In this document: positions 53,062 to 61,899 of the stretch, one piece after another
Position numbering within the stretch: the first letter of the stretch is position 1
Layout of the letters: the number at the start of each line of letters is the position of its first letter
Source: Acholeplasma hippikon
GTDB lineage: Bacteria > Bacillota_I > Bacilli_A > Acholeplasmatales > Acholeplasmataceae
DNA: 64,000 nucleotides
Assembly (NCBI RefSeq): GCF_900660755.1
Contig: NZ_LR215050.1
Location: forward strand, 682,001 to 746,000
Direction: 5' to 3'
The notes under the pieces: generated by a model
Database searches by the model: none
The model's input: the letters and a program-made list of their open reading frames with translations, nothing else
Told to the model about the DNA's origin: nothing
Position numbers and translations under genes: made by a program

Positions 53062-54438
53062 TTAGTAATTTAAGATTAAAAAGTGCTCTTCATCAAGATA
53101 GGTTCCATCTTTCCAAAATTCACTTGAATACCTTACCCCTTTTATTTCATTATTTTCAATTGCAAAAAACTGAATGATTTCTTTTTTATTACTGGATAAG
53201 TCTACTCTATATAAATAATATGCCTGGTAGTTAGCAAGAACGGGTCCATAGTTTCTAGTTTCAAAGTAATATCTATATCCGTTTGCCTCTAAGGTTTGTT
53301 CAACTTTTGATTTATCCGTAAGTTTTTCTTTATGGCGTGATAGTTTAAGCTTCTCTAAATCAAATGAATAATTATCATTTTTTAGTCCTCCAGGTATCAG
53401 TTCAGAACCCTTTTTAATCCATTTGACTTTAAAAATAATAGTATGTTCATCCTTCATAAAACCACTCATATAGTCTTTATCTTTATCAAATTCAAAAATC
53501 TTTTCAGTTTCAACTTTATCTAATCCAAAAGCTATTTTGTATAAGGAGTTACTTGTCACTAAATAATCTTTTAATTTTTCATGTTTTAATGAACCAGACG
53601 CTCTTAAACTAGATATATATTCATAAGCTTTTACATCACCTATCATAAAGTAATCATCACCAATTAAGGCAATATCTTTTTCTGCTTCAATTGGCCAAAC
53701 TTCATGATAAACTTTAGTTTCTAAATTAAAGAAGCCTAATCCAACATGAGATGTAAAGTTTCCTAAATAGTCAATTTTTAATATACGAATATAATTCACA
53801 CCATGCTTATTAATGATTTGGTATCGAAATCGATTGTGTTCTACGTTTAAAACCTTATAAAAGTTTAAATCATCTAATTTAGTATATTGAATATATCCTT
53901 CGTTAATAAAAATGATATAGTTCTCATTAACATATAAAGAATTTATTTGTGCTTTTATTTCTCTTATTGCTTTTGTTTCTATATTAATGAAGATATTACT
54001 TTCTTGATTATCATGTTGCTTTTTAATAATAAAGTGTCCTTTTGAATAGTATTCAATTGAACTTAAAAAGTCTGAATAATTATCCGTAAAATAAAGTATC
54101 TGAATTTCCTTACTTAGTGGATCATAAGATAATAAGACATTTACCTCTAAAGTTTCATAATAAGCATCTAAAATCATATAAATTACTCGATCTAAAATGT
54201 AGTAATCCTGTATCTGATTAACTTCATAAGTTATACCTTCTAAAGTAAATTTGGAAACTAAAGTTTCTTCATCTTCTCCAGTTGATTTCGTTTTTATATT
54301 TCCGCGATAAAAATAGTTTCCATCCCAAGTTGCAAGTTCACTTAAATCTGGTGCTAGTTTTTCATATGTAGTGCACCCTAGTAATAAACATAAAAAGACT
54401 AATAAAAGTGTAAAATTAATAAAATGTTTATTCTTCAA
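53062..54438 (-). CDS. Lipoprotein of unknown function
   Basis: 458 residues. TTG start seven bases after AGGGGAT. N-terminal signal with lipobox LLLGC (cysteine near residue 22), so it is lipid-anchored outside the membrane. The mature part has many short repeated beta-like segments (for example FYRGNIKTKSTG, DRVIYMILDAYYE, ENYIIFINEGYIQYT), suggestive of a beta-propeller. No family recognised. It stands alone; a second lipoprotein (59402-60559) has a similar size and no obvious similarity. Confidence 0.75.
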   Translation of the reverse strand: MKNKHFINFTLLLVFLCLLLGCTTYEKLAPDLSELATWDGNYFYRGNIKTKSTGEDEETLVSKFTLEGITYEVNQIQDYYILDRVIYMILDAYYETLEVNVLLSYDPLSKEIQILYFTDNYSDFLSSIEYYSKGHFIIKKQHDNQESNIFINIETKAIREIKAQINSLYVNENYIIFINEGYIQYTKLDDLNFYKVLNVEHNRFRYQIINKHGVNYIRILKIDYLGNFTSHVGLGFFNLETKVYHEVWPIEAEKDIALIGDDYFMIGDVKAYEYISSLRASGSLKHEKLKDYLVTSNSLYKIAFGLDKVETEKIFEFDKDKDYMSGFMKDEHTIIFKVKWIKKGSELIPGGLKNDNYSFDLEKLKLSRHKEKLTDKSKVEQTLEANGYRYYFETRNYGPVLANYQAYYLYRVDLSSNKKEIIQFFAIENNEIKGVRYSSEFWKDGTYLDEEHFLILNY

Positions 54439-54614
54439 TTTATATCCCCTACTTTTTTTGTCGCTATTTATTTACTATATTATATCATTTTCATTAACCA
54501 CAAAGATAAAAGATTATAACCAAACTAGAGTATTATTCAAGTTCTTATCCTACACTTTTTATTATCATAAATATAAAATAAAATAAAATAGAAACCAATA
54601 AGGAAGTAATATAT

Positions 54615-54905
54615 ATGTACGAATATACCACTGAAGAATTAAATGAAGTCATTGAAAAATTCTTCACTTCAACTGAACCATTAAAATTAAGAGAATTACC
54701 AGCAAAAGATAAAAAGAAATATTTAGTTCACATTCCAATCATTCAGGCTTTTGAAAGAAATAAAAAATATACTGAAGTTGAAGTAAATATGATACTAAAA
54801 TCTATTTATCCAACTGATCATTGTATCATTCGTAGAAACTTAGTTGATTACAAGTTTTTAGGCAGAGAAAACATGAGTGCCACTTATTGGGTCATAGAAA
54901 AATAA
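54615..54905 (+). CDS. DUF2087-family protein
   Basis: 96 residues. The DUF2087 pattern is clear: LPAKDKKKYLVHIPIIQAFE, then YTEVEVNMILKSIYPTDHCIIRRNLVDYKFL and the end TYWVIEK (shown in parts). The domain is often fused to ArsR-type regulators and looks like a winged helix, but stands alone here. Function unknown. AAGGAAGT lies nine bases ahead of the ATG. Confidence 0.85.
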   Translation: MYEYTTEELNEVIEKFFTSTEPLKLRELPAKDKKKYLVHIPIIQAFERNKKYTEVEVNMILKSIYPTDHCIIRRNLVDYKFLGRENMSATYWVIEK

Positions 54906-54985
54906 TTTATTTTATCTTCTCTATTTTATAACTTACTTTAGATCTCCCCTTTTACTAAAGTGATTTTATCACTTAGTATGAATCA

Positions 54986-55017
54986 CAAACTATCACCTCC
55001 ATGTGATAGTTTTTTTA
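54986..55017 (+). terminator. Intrinsic terminator after the DUF2087 gene
   Basis: AAACTATCAC/GTGATAGTTT, loop CTCCAT, then TTTTTTT. Confidence 0.85.
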
Positions 55018-55137
55018 TTAATTATTTAAATTTATCTAAAATCCTTAAATTAACTTTTTCATTCATACCATTCTCTAATGATTCAGTTTGGGAAGTTAAA
55101 CTGAATCATTATTTAAATTTTCTAATAGTTTAAATTA

Positions 55138-55182
55138 AAAAAGGTTTGAAACAATTCATCGATTGATTCAAACCCTTTTTTT
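55138..55182 (-). terminator. Intrinsic terminator after nagA (bidirectional)
   Basis: AAAGGTTTGAA/TTCAAACCCTTT with a 17-base loop; T run on the minus strand (TTTTTT) and on the plus strand. Confidence 0.8.
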
Positions 55183-55196
55183 ATATATTGATTTAA

Positions 55197-56327
55197 TTAA
55201 GCCTTATAAACTGATTGACCTTTAATGATTGTTTCAACAACATTAAAGTTCTTATCTAGAATGACTAAGTTAGCTTTCTTACCCACTTCAATTGAACCTA
55301 CTTCATTAAATAAGTTTAATTGTTTAGCAGGGTTAACTGATGCCATAATTGATGCTTCAACAACACTAAGATTTAAATCTTTAACTAAGTTTCTATAACC
55401 ATCATTCATCTTAAGAATTGAACCAGCTAATGTACCATCAAATAATCTCGCTTCATTATTCTTAATATAAACAGTTTGTCCACCTAATTCAGATTCTCCT
55501 TCAGGCATGTATTTAGCACGCATAGAGTCTGTAATTAGTGTAACATTATTTACACCTTTAGCTTGTAGTAAAACTTTAGCTGCAGCAACTGAAACGTGAA
55601 TTTCATCAAAGATTAATTCTGCATTCATTTCATTGTGTAATAAACCTGCACCTACGACACCAATATCTCTATGGTGTAATGGAGTCATTGCGTTATAGAA
55701 GTGAGTTAATGAAGTTAATCCAGCTTCCATACCTGCTTTAACAGTTGCATAATTAGCTTTTGTATGTGCAACAGAGGCAACAATTTGGTTAGCCTTTAAA
55801 TATTTAATTAATTCAATTGAACCTTCAATTTCAGGAGCAAGTGAAACTTTTTTAATTAAGTTATTAGCTTTTTTATTAAATGCTTCAAACACTTCAATTG
55901 TAGGTTTGATAATACAATTTTTAGGTTGTGCGCCTGCAGCGCCTTCATTAATAAATGGACCTTCTAAGTGAACGCCATATACCTCTGTTGCCATTGGGTT
56001 TTGGTTCTTATGATAAACAGCAATTGCTTCTAATGCATTCTCAACATTTTGAATTGTTTGAGTCATTGTTGTTGGTAAGAAACCAGTTGTTCCTTCTTTA
56101 ACTAAAGATAATGCCATCTTTTCGATTGCAGCTGAATCAGCATCCATTGCATCGTAATTATTAGAACCATGAATATGAACATCAATAAATCCCGGTACTA
56201 AATAATTTGCATCATTATTTTGTGGTCTTTCTTTTTTGATAATTTCAGCGATTTTGCCATCCTTGACAGAAACATCACCAAAAACCTCTTTGTCTGCTAA
56301 TACAATGTTTACATTTTTGATTAACAT
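55197..56327 (-). CDS. nagA: N-acetylglucosamine-6-phosphate deacetylase
   Basis: 376 residues, normal length. Converts GlcNAc-6-P to GlcN-6-P and acetate. Motifs: VDVHIHGSNNYDAMDA (metal histidines), LEGPFINEGAAGAQ (E ligand), VAHTKANYATVKAG and TSLTHFYNAMTPLHHR (H ligands), LITDSMRA (catalytic D). The acetate released links logically to ackA further along, but they are in separate units. No nagB lies in the window. Good SD (AAAGGAG) before the ATG. Such a pathway would use amino sugars scavenged from the host. Confidence 0.96.
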   Translation of the reverse strand: MLIKNVNIVLADKEVFGDVSVKDGKIAEIIKKERPQNNDANYLVPGFIDVHIHGSNNYDAMDADSAAIEKMALSLVKEGTTGFLPTTMTQTIQNVENALEAIAVYHKNQNPMATEVYGVHLEGPFINEGAAGAQPKNCIIKPTIEVFEAFNKKANNLIKKVSLAPEIEGSIELIKYLKANQIVASVAHTKANYATVKAGMEAGLTSLTHFYNAMTPLHHRDIGVVGAGLLHNEMNAELIFDEIHVSVAAAKVLLQAKGVNNVTLITDSMRAKYMPEGESELGGQTVYIKNNEARLFDGTLAGSILKMNDGYRNLVKDLNLSVVEASIMASVNPAKQLNLFNEVGSIEVGKKANLVILDKNFNVVETIIKGQSVYKA

Positions 56328-56498
56328 GATAATTTCTCCTTTAATACGATATAGTACATTTCCATATTAATTATAGGCCTTTTTTTTAAAAAAAACAAAC
56401 CTTAAATAGGGATATTGAAAATAAATATCAATTATTCAAATAAATAAAAACAATGATTTTTTTATATTTTTTATATAAAAATTCCATTTTTTGACTTT

Positions 56499-56987
56499 TT
56501 ATATATCTTTTTGATAAGCCAATCTTTCTTTATCATCATCTTGATTTAGATAAATTATTCCACAATAATGAAAACCTAATTTATCTAATAGCTTTTGCAT
56601 CGGTATATTTAATTTATGGGTATCAATTCTTATACTTTTTGCCTTAAGATCCGTAAAGACAAACTCAATCATTTTAAATGCTATACCATGATGATGCTTA
56701 TCTTTTTTTGTTGCGATTCTATGTATAACTTTATATGGTTTATTTGATAACCAAGTACCTTCTATATATTCATATGTTATTTCATTATCAAATACTGCCA
56801 TAACTCCTAAGACTTCTTTTTCTTCATATACATAAAGCACTTTTTCTTTAATATCTTTTAATGTAATTTCATCATTTGGATAATTGTTTTGCCACTGAGG
56901 TGAGCCATATGATGCAATGAATTTTCTTGCATCATCATAAATCTCTTTAATAGCTTTTAAGTCGTTTGCTGTTGCTAATCTTATCAT
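56499..56987 (-). CDS. GNAT-family acetyltransferase
   Basis: 162 residues. Matches the GNAT fold: DLKAIKEIYDDARKFIASYG at the start, a beta-hairpin near 60, and the acetyl-CoA loop HRIATKKDKHHHGIAFKMI near 90-108, then SIRIDTHKLNIPMQKLLDKLGF and YCGIIYL. That layout is common in Firmicute acetyltransferases of unknown substrate. AAAGGAC lies eight bases before the ATG. Confidence 0.88.
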   Translation of the reverse strand: MIRLATANDLKAIKEIYDDARKFIASYGSPQWQNNYPNDEITLKDIKEKVLYVYEEKEVLGVMAVFDNEITYEYIEGTWLSNKPYKVIHRIATKKDKHHHGIAFKMIEFVFTDLKAKSIRIDTHKLNIPMQKLLDKLGFHYCGIIYLNQDDDKERLAYQKDI

Positions 56988-57250
56988 TTGTATAAGTCCT
57001 TTTTTTATATACAGTTATTTTAAATTCCACTATTAAAATTATAACATTATATAAAATAAGCATGATCTCTAGAGGTTAATAAAATAATAGCTTTAATCAT
57101 ACTCATATTTATTTCATAGATGAGGTATTCTTTTTTAACACATTTTAGAACATTATGCTGTACTTAATGAATTTAAATGTATTTTTGAACACATTTATAA
57201 ATAGAGGACTATAATGCAAATTGTAAGGAGAAAAATTTATTATTCATTTT

Positions 57251-57697
57251 ATGGAATATATAGAGATAGACAAGAAACACCCACCACTAGAAGTTTTAAA
57301 TTTAACTTTAAAAGATAATCAAAAAGCGTATTTAGACCCACTACCAGTCATGCTTAAAGAATATGAAAACAAAGACCAATGGAAGGCATTTTCAATCCAT
57401 TTAGATGATGAATGTCACACAACCATAGGATTTGCGATTTCTGGAAGACACGGTAATCATAACACATGGATTGAAGATTTAATGATTGATAAAAACTATC
57501 AAGGTAAAGGTTATGGAACAGAAGCAATTAAACATTTAATTACTTTCTTAGTAGATACATACCACATTAAACACGTTTATTTATCATGTTGTTCAACCAA
57601 TACTTATGCATTTAACATTTATAGCAAATTAGGGTTTAAGAAAACCAATCGTGTAAACGAGTATAATGAAGACATCCTCGTTTATACTGTAAAGTAA
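57251..57697 (+). CDS. GNAT-family acetyltransferase
   Basis: 148 residues. Acetyl-CoA binding loop LMIDKNYQGKGYGTEAIKHL near residues 77-96 (RxxGxG replaced by Q-GKGYG), then YLSCCSTNTYAFNIYSKLGFKKT, all typical of GNAT enzymes. Substrate unknown. The start is uncertain: the best ribosome site, AAGGAG at 57225-57230, is 20 bases from this ATG but eight from an in-frame ATT at 57239, so a non-canonical start cannot be ruled out. Own terminator downstream. Confidence 0.85.
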   Translation: MEYIEIDKKHPPLEVLNLTLKDNQKAYLDPLPVMLKEYENKDQWKAFSIHLDDECHTTIGFAISGRHGNHNTWIEDLMIDKNYQGKGYGTEAIKHLITFLVDTYHIKHVYLSCCSTNTYAFNIYSKLGFKKTNRVNEYNEDILVYTVK

Positions 57698-57704
57698 AAA
57701 TTAT

Positions 57705-57744
57705 ATAACTTAACTAGATTTTCTAGTTAAGTTTTTTTTATAAA
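57705..57744 (+). terminator. Intrinsic terminator after the acetyltransferase gene
   Basis: AACTTAACTAG/CTAGTTAAGTT, loop ATTTT, then TTTTTT. Confidence 0.9.
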
Positions 57745-57745
57745 A

Positions 57746-57782
57746 GAAAAGATTTGGCATGAATGCCAAATCTTAATCGTTT
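57746..57782 (-). terminator. Intrinsic terminator after the small DUF4250 gene
   Basis: Minus strand AAGATTTGGCAT/ATGCCAAATCTT, loop TC, then TTCTTTTAT. Confidence 0.8.
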
Positions 57783-57787
57783 ATTTT

Positions 57788-57964
57788 TTAAATCAATTTA
57801 TATTGGTTGACTGATGCATCATAGTAATAACCTTTTTCATTTAATACTTCATCGATTTCATCTTTTGATAAATCGAGTGCATCACATAACTCATCGATTG
57901 ATTTATAAAAATCTCTTAATTTTGTGTTAATGTAACTTAATAAAATTTGAGGATCTTTAATCAT
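57788..57964 (-). CDS. DUF4250-like small protein
   Basis: 58 residues, starting MIKDPQILLSYINTKLRDFY at ATG 57964. The opening KDPQILLSYINTKLRDFY and the end YYYDASVNQYKLI match the short DUF4250 family of Firmicutes, which I know only as a domain of unknown function. The central KSIDELCDALDLSKDEI has helix-turn-helix character. It is followed by its own terminator, and a purine-rich stretch (GAAGAG) precedes the ATG. Too short for usual ORF cut-offs. Confidence 0.8.
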   Translation of the reverse strand: MIKDPQILLSYINTKLRDFYKSIDELCDALDLSKDEIDEVLNEKGYYYDASVNQYKLI

Positions 57965-58013
57965 TTTCTATGCTCTTCTCTTTAATTAAATATTTTTTTC
58001 TCTAATCTTAAAT

Positions 58014-58721
58014 TCATTCTAAATATTCAGTAATTAAATCAATAACTTGTTGTTGCTGATTTTTTGTTGTAATGGTTCCAATACCATCACCTTTTTGATT
58101 GCCATACCATCCAAAACCAGCATGATTTCCACCTTCAATTTTTATTTCAGTGTATGTTTCATAATTAGATAAACTATTGTCATATGCTGATTTATTCAAA
58201 ACCAAATCATTTTCTGCTGTAATCAATAAAACGGATGCATGTTTAATTTGTGTTGTTGTATAACTTGCCAATAAAATTAAATGATCTACCTTTGTATTAT
58301 CATGAGCAATCATACCTGCAACTGTTCCACCAAGTGAATGACCAATTATGATGTTAGGTAAGGTATTTGATAAGAACTTTTTTGTATAATTTGGTGTTAA
58401 TATCGATAAGTGGAATAATGCTTTAGCTACTGTAACATTATACCCCTTTAAAGATAAATTATATGCTAAGAACAAATAACTTTCAGTATATACTAACCCT
58501 CCGGGAATAATAACAATTTGTCCTTTAGGATGATTAACTGTTAACTGATAACTATCAAATGTTTCTTTTACTGTAATAGATGATGTATCTAGTTGCTCTA
58601 TAGCTTCATACATTTCATCAAGAGGTTTATACGCATTTGATGCATATATTGTTAATCCCACTATTAAAAGTAAAAATAATGACGCTATACTAATTACTGT
58701 CCATTTAATTATTCTTTTCAT
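58014..58721 (-). CDS. Alpha/beta hydrolase, membrane-anchored
   Basis: 235 residues. An N-terminal transmembrane helix (VISIASLFLLLIVGLTIYA, about 9-27) anchors it, with the catalytic domain likely outside. Nucleophile elbow GHSLGG near residue 128, oxyanion IIPGGLVYTE near 70, catalytic D in LITAENDLVLN and H in GGNHAGFGWYGNQKGDG. This resembles the small Firmicute hydrolases with a terminal NHAGFGWYG block. Substrate unknown. Confidence 0.9.
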   Translation of the reverse strand: MKRIIKWTVISIASLFLLLIVGLTIYASNAYKPLDEMYEAIEQLDTSSITVKETFDSYQLTVNHPKGQIVIIPGGLVYTESYLFLAYNLSLKGYNVTVAKALFHLSILTPNYTKKFLSNTLPNIIIGHSLGGTVAGMIAHDNTKVDHLILLASYTTTQIKHASVLLITAENDLVLNKSAYDNSLSNYETYTEIKIEGGNHAGFGWYGNQKGDGIGTITTKNQQQQVIDLITEYLE

Positions 58722-58775
58722 GTTTAATCTCCAATTTTACTACTAAATCTATTTATATTATACCTTATGGATCAA

Positions 58776-58917
58776 TTAAAAAAGCCCAATACAAATCATT
58801 TGATTCGCATCAAGCTTATGCTTGTTATATGTGTTAGACTGACCTTTGATATAATTCGTACCCTTCTCAAAAAGTTCGAACCCATGATTTACTAACAAAA
58901 TTGGAAACTTTAGTGTT
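58776..58917 (-). pseudogene. Remnant of a coding sequence (C-terminal ~46 codons)
   Basis: Open minus-strand frame without a start: TLKFPILLVNHGFELFEKG, then TNYIKGQSNTYNKHKLDANQ, then MICIGLF and stop TAA (58776-58778). It has the composition and order of a real protein but is preceded by a stop codon and lacks a ribosome site. Parent family not identified. Lies between two other gene units in a region of decay that includes the truncated Fic gene. Confidence 0.5.
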
Positions 58918-58957
58918 TAATTTCATTTGTACTTAAGAATGCTCTAATCGCTACCTA

Positions 58958-59314
58958 TCATGAATAATTTATTTCAAAGATACCCATTAACTTTTTATAT
59001 TTGTCATGACCTGCCAAACAGGTATCTATTAGATAACCTTTTTCGTTTTTCCATTCTTTTAATTCACGATAATAAAACAATTTTATACTTTCATCAATAG
59101 TAAATGGAACTATCCCGTGTCTTAAGCATTCTATAAAAGCAATTAATCTCCCTACTCTACCATTTCCATCATGGAATGAGTGAATAATTTCAAAATTATA
59201 ATGAAATTCGATAATGTCTTCAAAAGAAAATGTTTCTTTATTTTCGTATTTACCAATTAAAGATGCCATGGCAACAGATACATCATTTGGTTTAGTTGTC
59301 GTACTTCCGCCCAA
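58958..59314 (-). pseudogene. Truncated Fic-domain protein
   Basis: 118 residues. The Fic catalytic motif is intact (IIHSFHDGNGRVGRLIAF, matching HxFxDGNGRxxR), followed by the C-terminal helices of the fold. The protein begins at GGSTTTKPND, which in full Fic enzymes is about 100 residues in; a TGA stops the frame just upstream, and no ribosome site is seen. Fic proteins AMPylate target proteins. Without the N-terminal half it is probably inactive. A neighbouring frame (59315-59400) carries possible remains of the missing part. Confidence 0.75.
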
Positions 59315-59401
59315 GCATCTTCAGACACTAAAAGAAATGATTTCATGTAATGAGATATTGGCTTGACCTTTTAATCTTTATTCCAAAAAAATTCATACCC
59401 G

Positions 59402-60559
59402 TTAATCTATCGTTCTTAAAACTAAATTAACTTGATTAATATCTTTAATATCACTCTTTTTAATGGTTATAAGTTCTTCCCAATGACTTATGGCTGTATC
59501 AGAACCTTCAAATCTATTTACATTTAACGTTAATGTATCACCATTTATTGTTGCAGCATATATATAATTTTCTGAGATATTAGATTCATATTTATAATAA
59601 TATATTAAAATGTTGTTTTCAAAATATGTTTTATCAAATATATTTGGTAATTCTTTTAGTTTATCTATATTAAAATCAGGCGTATCTTGCTTCTTTAAAT
59701 TATTGATTTTGTTAGTTAGTTCTTCATGTGTGAGTGCATATAAAAATAGAACTTGATCAATCTCATCATTTATTTCTTCACGTGTAAAATATAATTCTTC
59801 TACACGATTATCAACATTTTTAAATGTTTTACCATTATCAAGTGAAAACATCACTTTTGTATCATTAAGTGTATCTATATATACATTTGTATATTCTTCA
59901 TAATCTACATTAAGTGGATAAAGCATAGTTCTATTAAATATATCTGCAAAGTAAATACTATTTTCATCAGCAACTATTTGAAAGTTCAAGTCATAATTAC
60001 TAAATGCTATATAGATAGAATCTAATTTGGCGCGATAATTAAATGCTTCAATTAATGTAAGTTCTTTATTTATAGTCTCATTAGGCTTATTTTTTTTAGT
60101 ATATTCAATAGTAAATCGTTTAAATATTTCCTCTTTATCGTGGTTTTTTAAGATTGTAAATACTAAATCTAGGTCAACAGGTAAAAAATAATCTGTCATT
60201 ATAAATGCTTTTTTAAGATAAGTACCAGGTTTTAAAACATTATCGTATACCAAAACTTTATACTGATTATCTTTTTTAACAATATCCATCATCAAATAGA
60301 AATTTTCCTTTAAATCAGGTGAAACAGATCCTCTGTCACCACGATTTGAAAATAAATAATCTATACCTTCAATATGCTCAAATTCTTCTTTAACTGCTTT
60401 AAAAACAATATTTCCTTCATTTAAGTAAGTTACTTCACCATATTTTTCTTTAACTATTTCATACTTTTTTGATGGTTCAATATCTATTCTAGTGTTCTTA
60501 CAAGCACTAAGTATTAACAATCCAAAAACAATTATTGTTAAACAAAATATTTTTTTCAT
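59402..60559 (-). CDS. Lipoprotein of unknown function
   Basis: 385 residues. Signal peptide with lipobox ILSAC (cysteine near residue 20), so exported and lipid-anchored. The mature part has charged, mixed secondary structure; a Tyr/Asn/Asp-rich region. I see no known domain. ATG follows GGGGGAC. About 90 bases upstream of the Fic remnant, in the same direction. Probably a surface protein. Confidence 0.75.
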   Translation of the reverse strand: MKKIFCLTIIVFGLLILSACKNTRIDIEPSKKYEIVKEKYGEVTYLNEGNIVFKAVKEEFEHIEGIDYLFSNRGDRGSVSPDLKENFYLMMDIVKKDNQYKVLVYDNVLKPGTYLKKAFIMTDYFLPVDLDLVFTILKNHDKEEIFKRFTIEYTKKNKPNETINKELTLIEAFNYRAKLDSIYIAFSNYDLNFQIVADENSIYFADIFNRTMLYPLNVDYEEYTNVYIDTLNDTKVMFSLDNGKTFKNVDNRVEELYFTREEINDEIDQVLFLYALTHEELTNKINNLKKQDTPDFNIDKLKELPNIFDKTYFENNILIYYYKYESNISENYIYAATINGDTLTLNVNRFEGSDTAISHWEELITIKKSDIKDINQVNLVLRTID

Positions 60560-60667
60560 ATGTCCCCCTATTTTTAACCTTATCCACCTTCATTATAGTT
60601 TAAAGGGCATATATTTACTTTATTTTTTATAAAGATAGATTAGTATAACAAGTGCAACACTGTATAA

Positions 60668-60700
60668 AATAAAAAAGGCTACATGAAGTAACCCTTATGC
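60668..60700 (-). terminator. Intrinsic terminator after ackA
   Basis: Minus strand GGTTAC/GTAGCC (one G-U), loop TTCAT, then TTTTTTATTTT; overlaps the last codons of ackA. Confidence 0.7.
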
Positions 60701-61876
60701 TTGAAATCCTACTCTTAATACATCACGTGCTATCATCACTTCTTCATTTGTAGGAATGATGAACACTTTCACTTTTGATTCTGGTGTAGAAATTAATCTT
60801 TCTCCGCGTAGTTTATTAGCTTCTTTATCTAAGATAACGCCAAGTGGTGCTAATTTTTCTACAATTTGTTCTCTAAAATCAGAGGCATTTTCTCCAATTC
60901 CAGCAGTAAAACAGATCGCGTCTAAACCACCTAATTCAACATAATATTGTGCAATGTAATTTACAATTGATTTCACTTGTAAATCAATAGCAAGTTTTGC
61001 ACGTTCATGTCCTTGTTTAATTGCTTCTTCTAAATCTCTTGAGTCATTTGATAATCCTGATACACCAAGATAACCTGATTTTTTATTTAATGCTTCTAAT
61101 ACTTCTTCTAGGCTCATATTTTCTTTTTTAGCAATATAACCTAAAATTGCAGGGTCGATTGCACCACTACGTGTCCCCATTGGTAGACCATCTAGTGGTG
61201 TTAATCCCATTGAAGTATTAACACTCTTTAAGTCTTTAACCGCAGATAATGATGCACCATTACCAATATGAGCCACAACAATCTTAGCCTTTGGATTATT
61301 TAAAATCTCAGCTGCTCGATGTGAAACATATTGATGACTTGTGCCATGGAAACCGTATTTTCTAACCTTATGGTTTTCATACCATTCATATGGAGTTGCA
61401 TATAAATAGTTGATTGGTTCCATTGTTTGATGGAATGTTGTATCAAACACAGCAACGTGTGGCACTTCATTTAAAACTTCTTTAAAGCTTAAAATACCTG
61501 TGACGTTTGCTGGGTTATGAAGTGGTGCTAAATCGCTTAAATCAGAGATTTGCTTGATCACTTCATCAGTTACTAAAACAGAGTCTTTAAATGTTTCTCC
61601 GCCTTGAACGATACGGTGACCAACACCATTAATTTCTTTAAGATCTTTAATAACACCATAATCAAGTAAGTTTTTGATTACAATATCCGCAGCATCTTTA
61701 TGATTTAAAATTTCTAAAACTAATTTATGTTTTTCGCCATTAAATTTCATTTGAAAAATAGCATCTGATTTACCAATTCTTTCAACAATTCCAGATGCTA
61801 ATTCAATTTCTTCTGGCATTTGCAGTAGTTGGAATTTTAAACTTGAACTACCGGCATTGACTGCAATAACCTTCAT
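60695..61876 (-). CDS. ackA: Acetate kinase
   Basis: 393 residues, normal length. Makes ATP from acetyl phosphate (or the reverse). Motifs: VIAVNAGSSSLKFQLL (phosphate 1), FDTTFHQTMEP, HIGNGASLSAV and MGTRSGAIDPAI (phosphate 2 and adenosine sites), FTAGIGENASDFRE. It is last in a run of co-directional genes with two hydrolases and a CoA-transferase, all concerned with acyl groups. No pta is in the window. Confidence 0.97.
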   Translation of the reverse strand: MKVIAVNAGSSSLKFQLLQMPEEIELASGIVERIGKSDAIFQMKFNGEKHKLVLEILNHKDAADIVIKNLLDYGVIKDLKEINGVGHRIVQGGETFKDSVLVTDEVIKQISDLSDLAPLHNPANVTGILSFKEVLNEVPHVAVFDTTFHQTMEPINYLYATPYEWYENHKVRKYGFHGTSHQYVSHRAAEILNNPKAKIVVAHIGNGASLSAVKDLKSVNTSMGLTPLDGLPMGTRSGAIDPAILGYIAKKENMSLEEVLEALNKKSGYLGVSGLSNDSRDLEEAIKQGHERAKLAIDLQVKSIVNYIAQYYVELGGLDAICFTAGIGENASDFREQIVEKLAPLGVILDKEANKLRGERLISTPESKVKVFIIPTNEEVMIARDVLRVGFQA

Positions 61877-61899
61877 TTTTCTTTTTCCCTCTTATGATT

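Larger units (their letters stand above)
54906..55196. other. Intergenic region with two hairpins between DUF2087 and nagA
   Basis: No gene seen. 54952-54972 holds a bulged hairpin (ACTAAAGTGAT/ATCACTTAGT). 55076-55111 is a 14-bp perfect stem (TAATGATTCAGTTT, loop of eight, AAACTGAATCATTA) with no T run on either strand. The flanking hairpins at 54986-55017 and 55138-55182 are terminators. Confidence 0.6.

Noticed and set aside
56988-57250. Possible gene in the gap between the two acetyltransferases
   Set aside because: No frame with a start, ribosome site and protein-like composition; it holds only the promoter regions of the two divergent genes.
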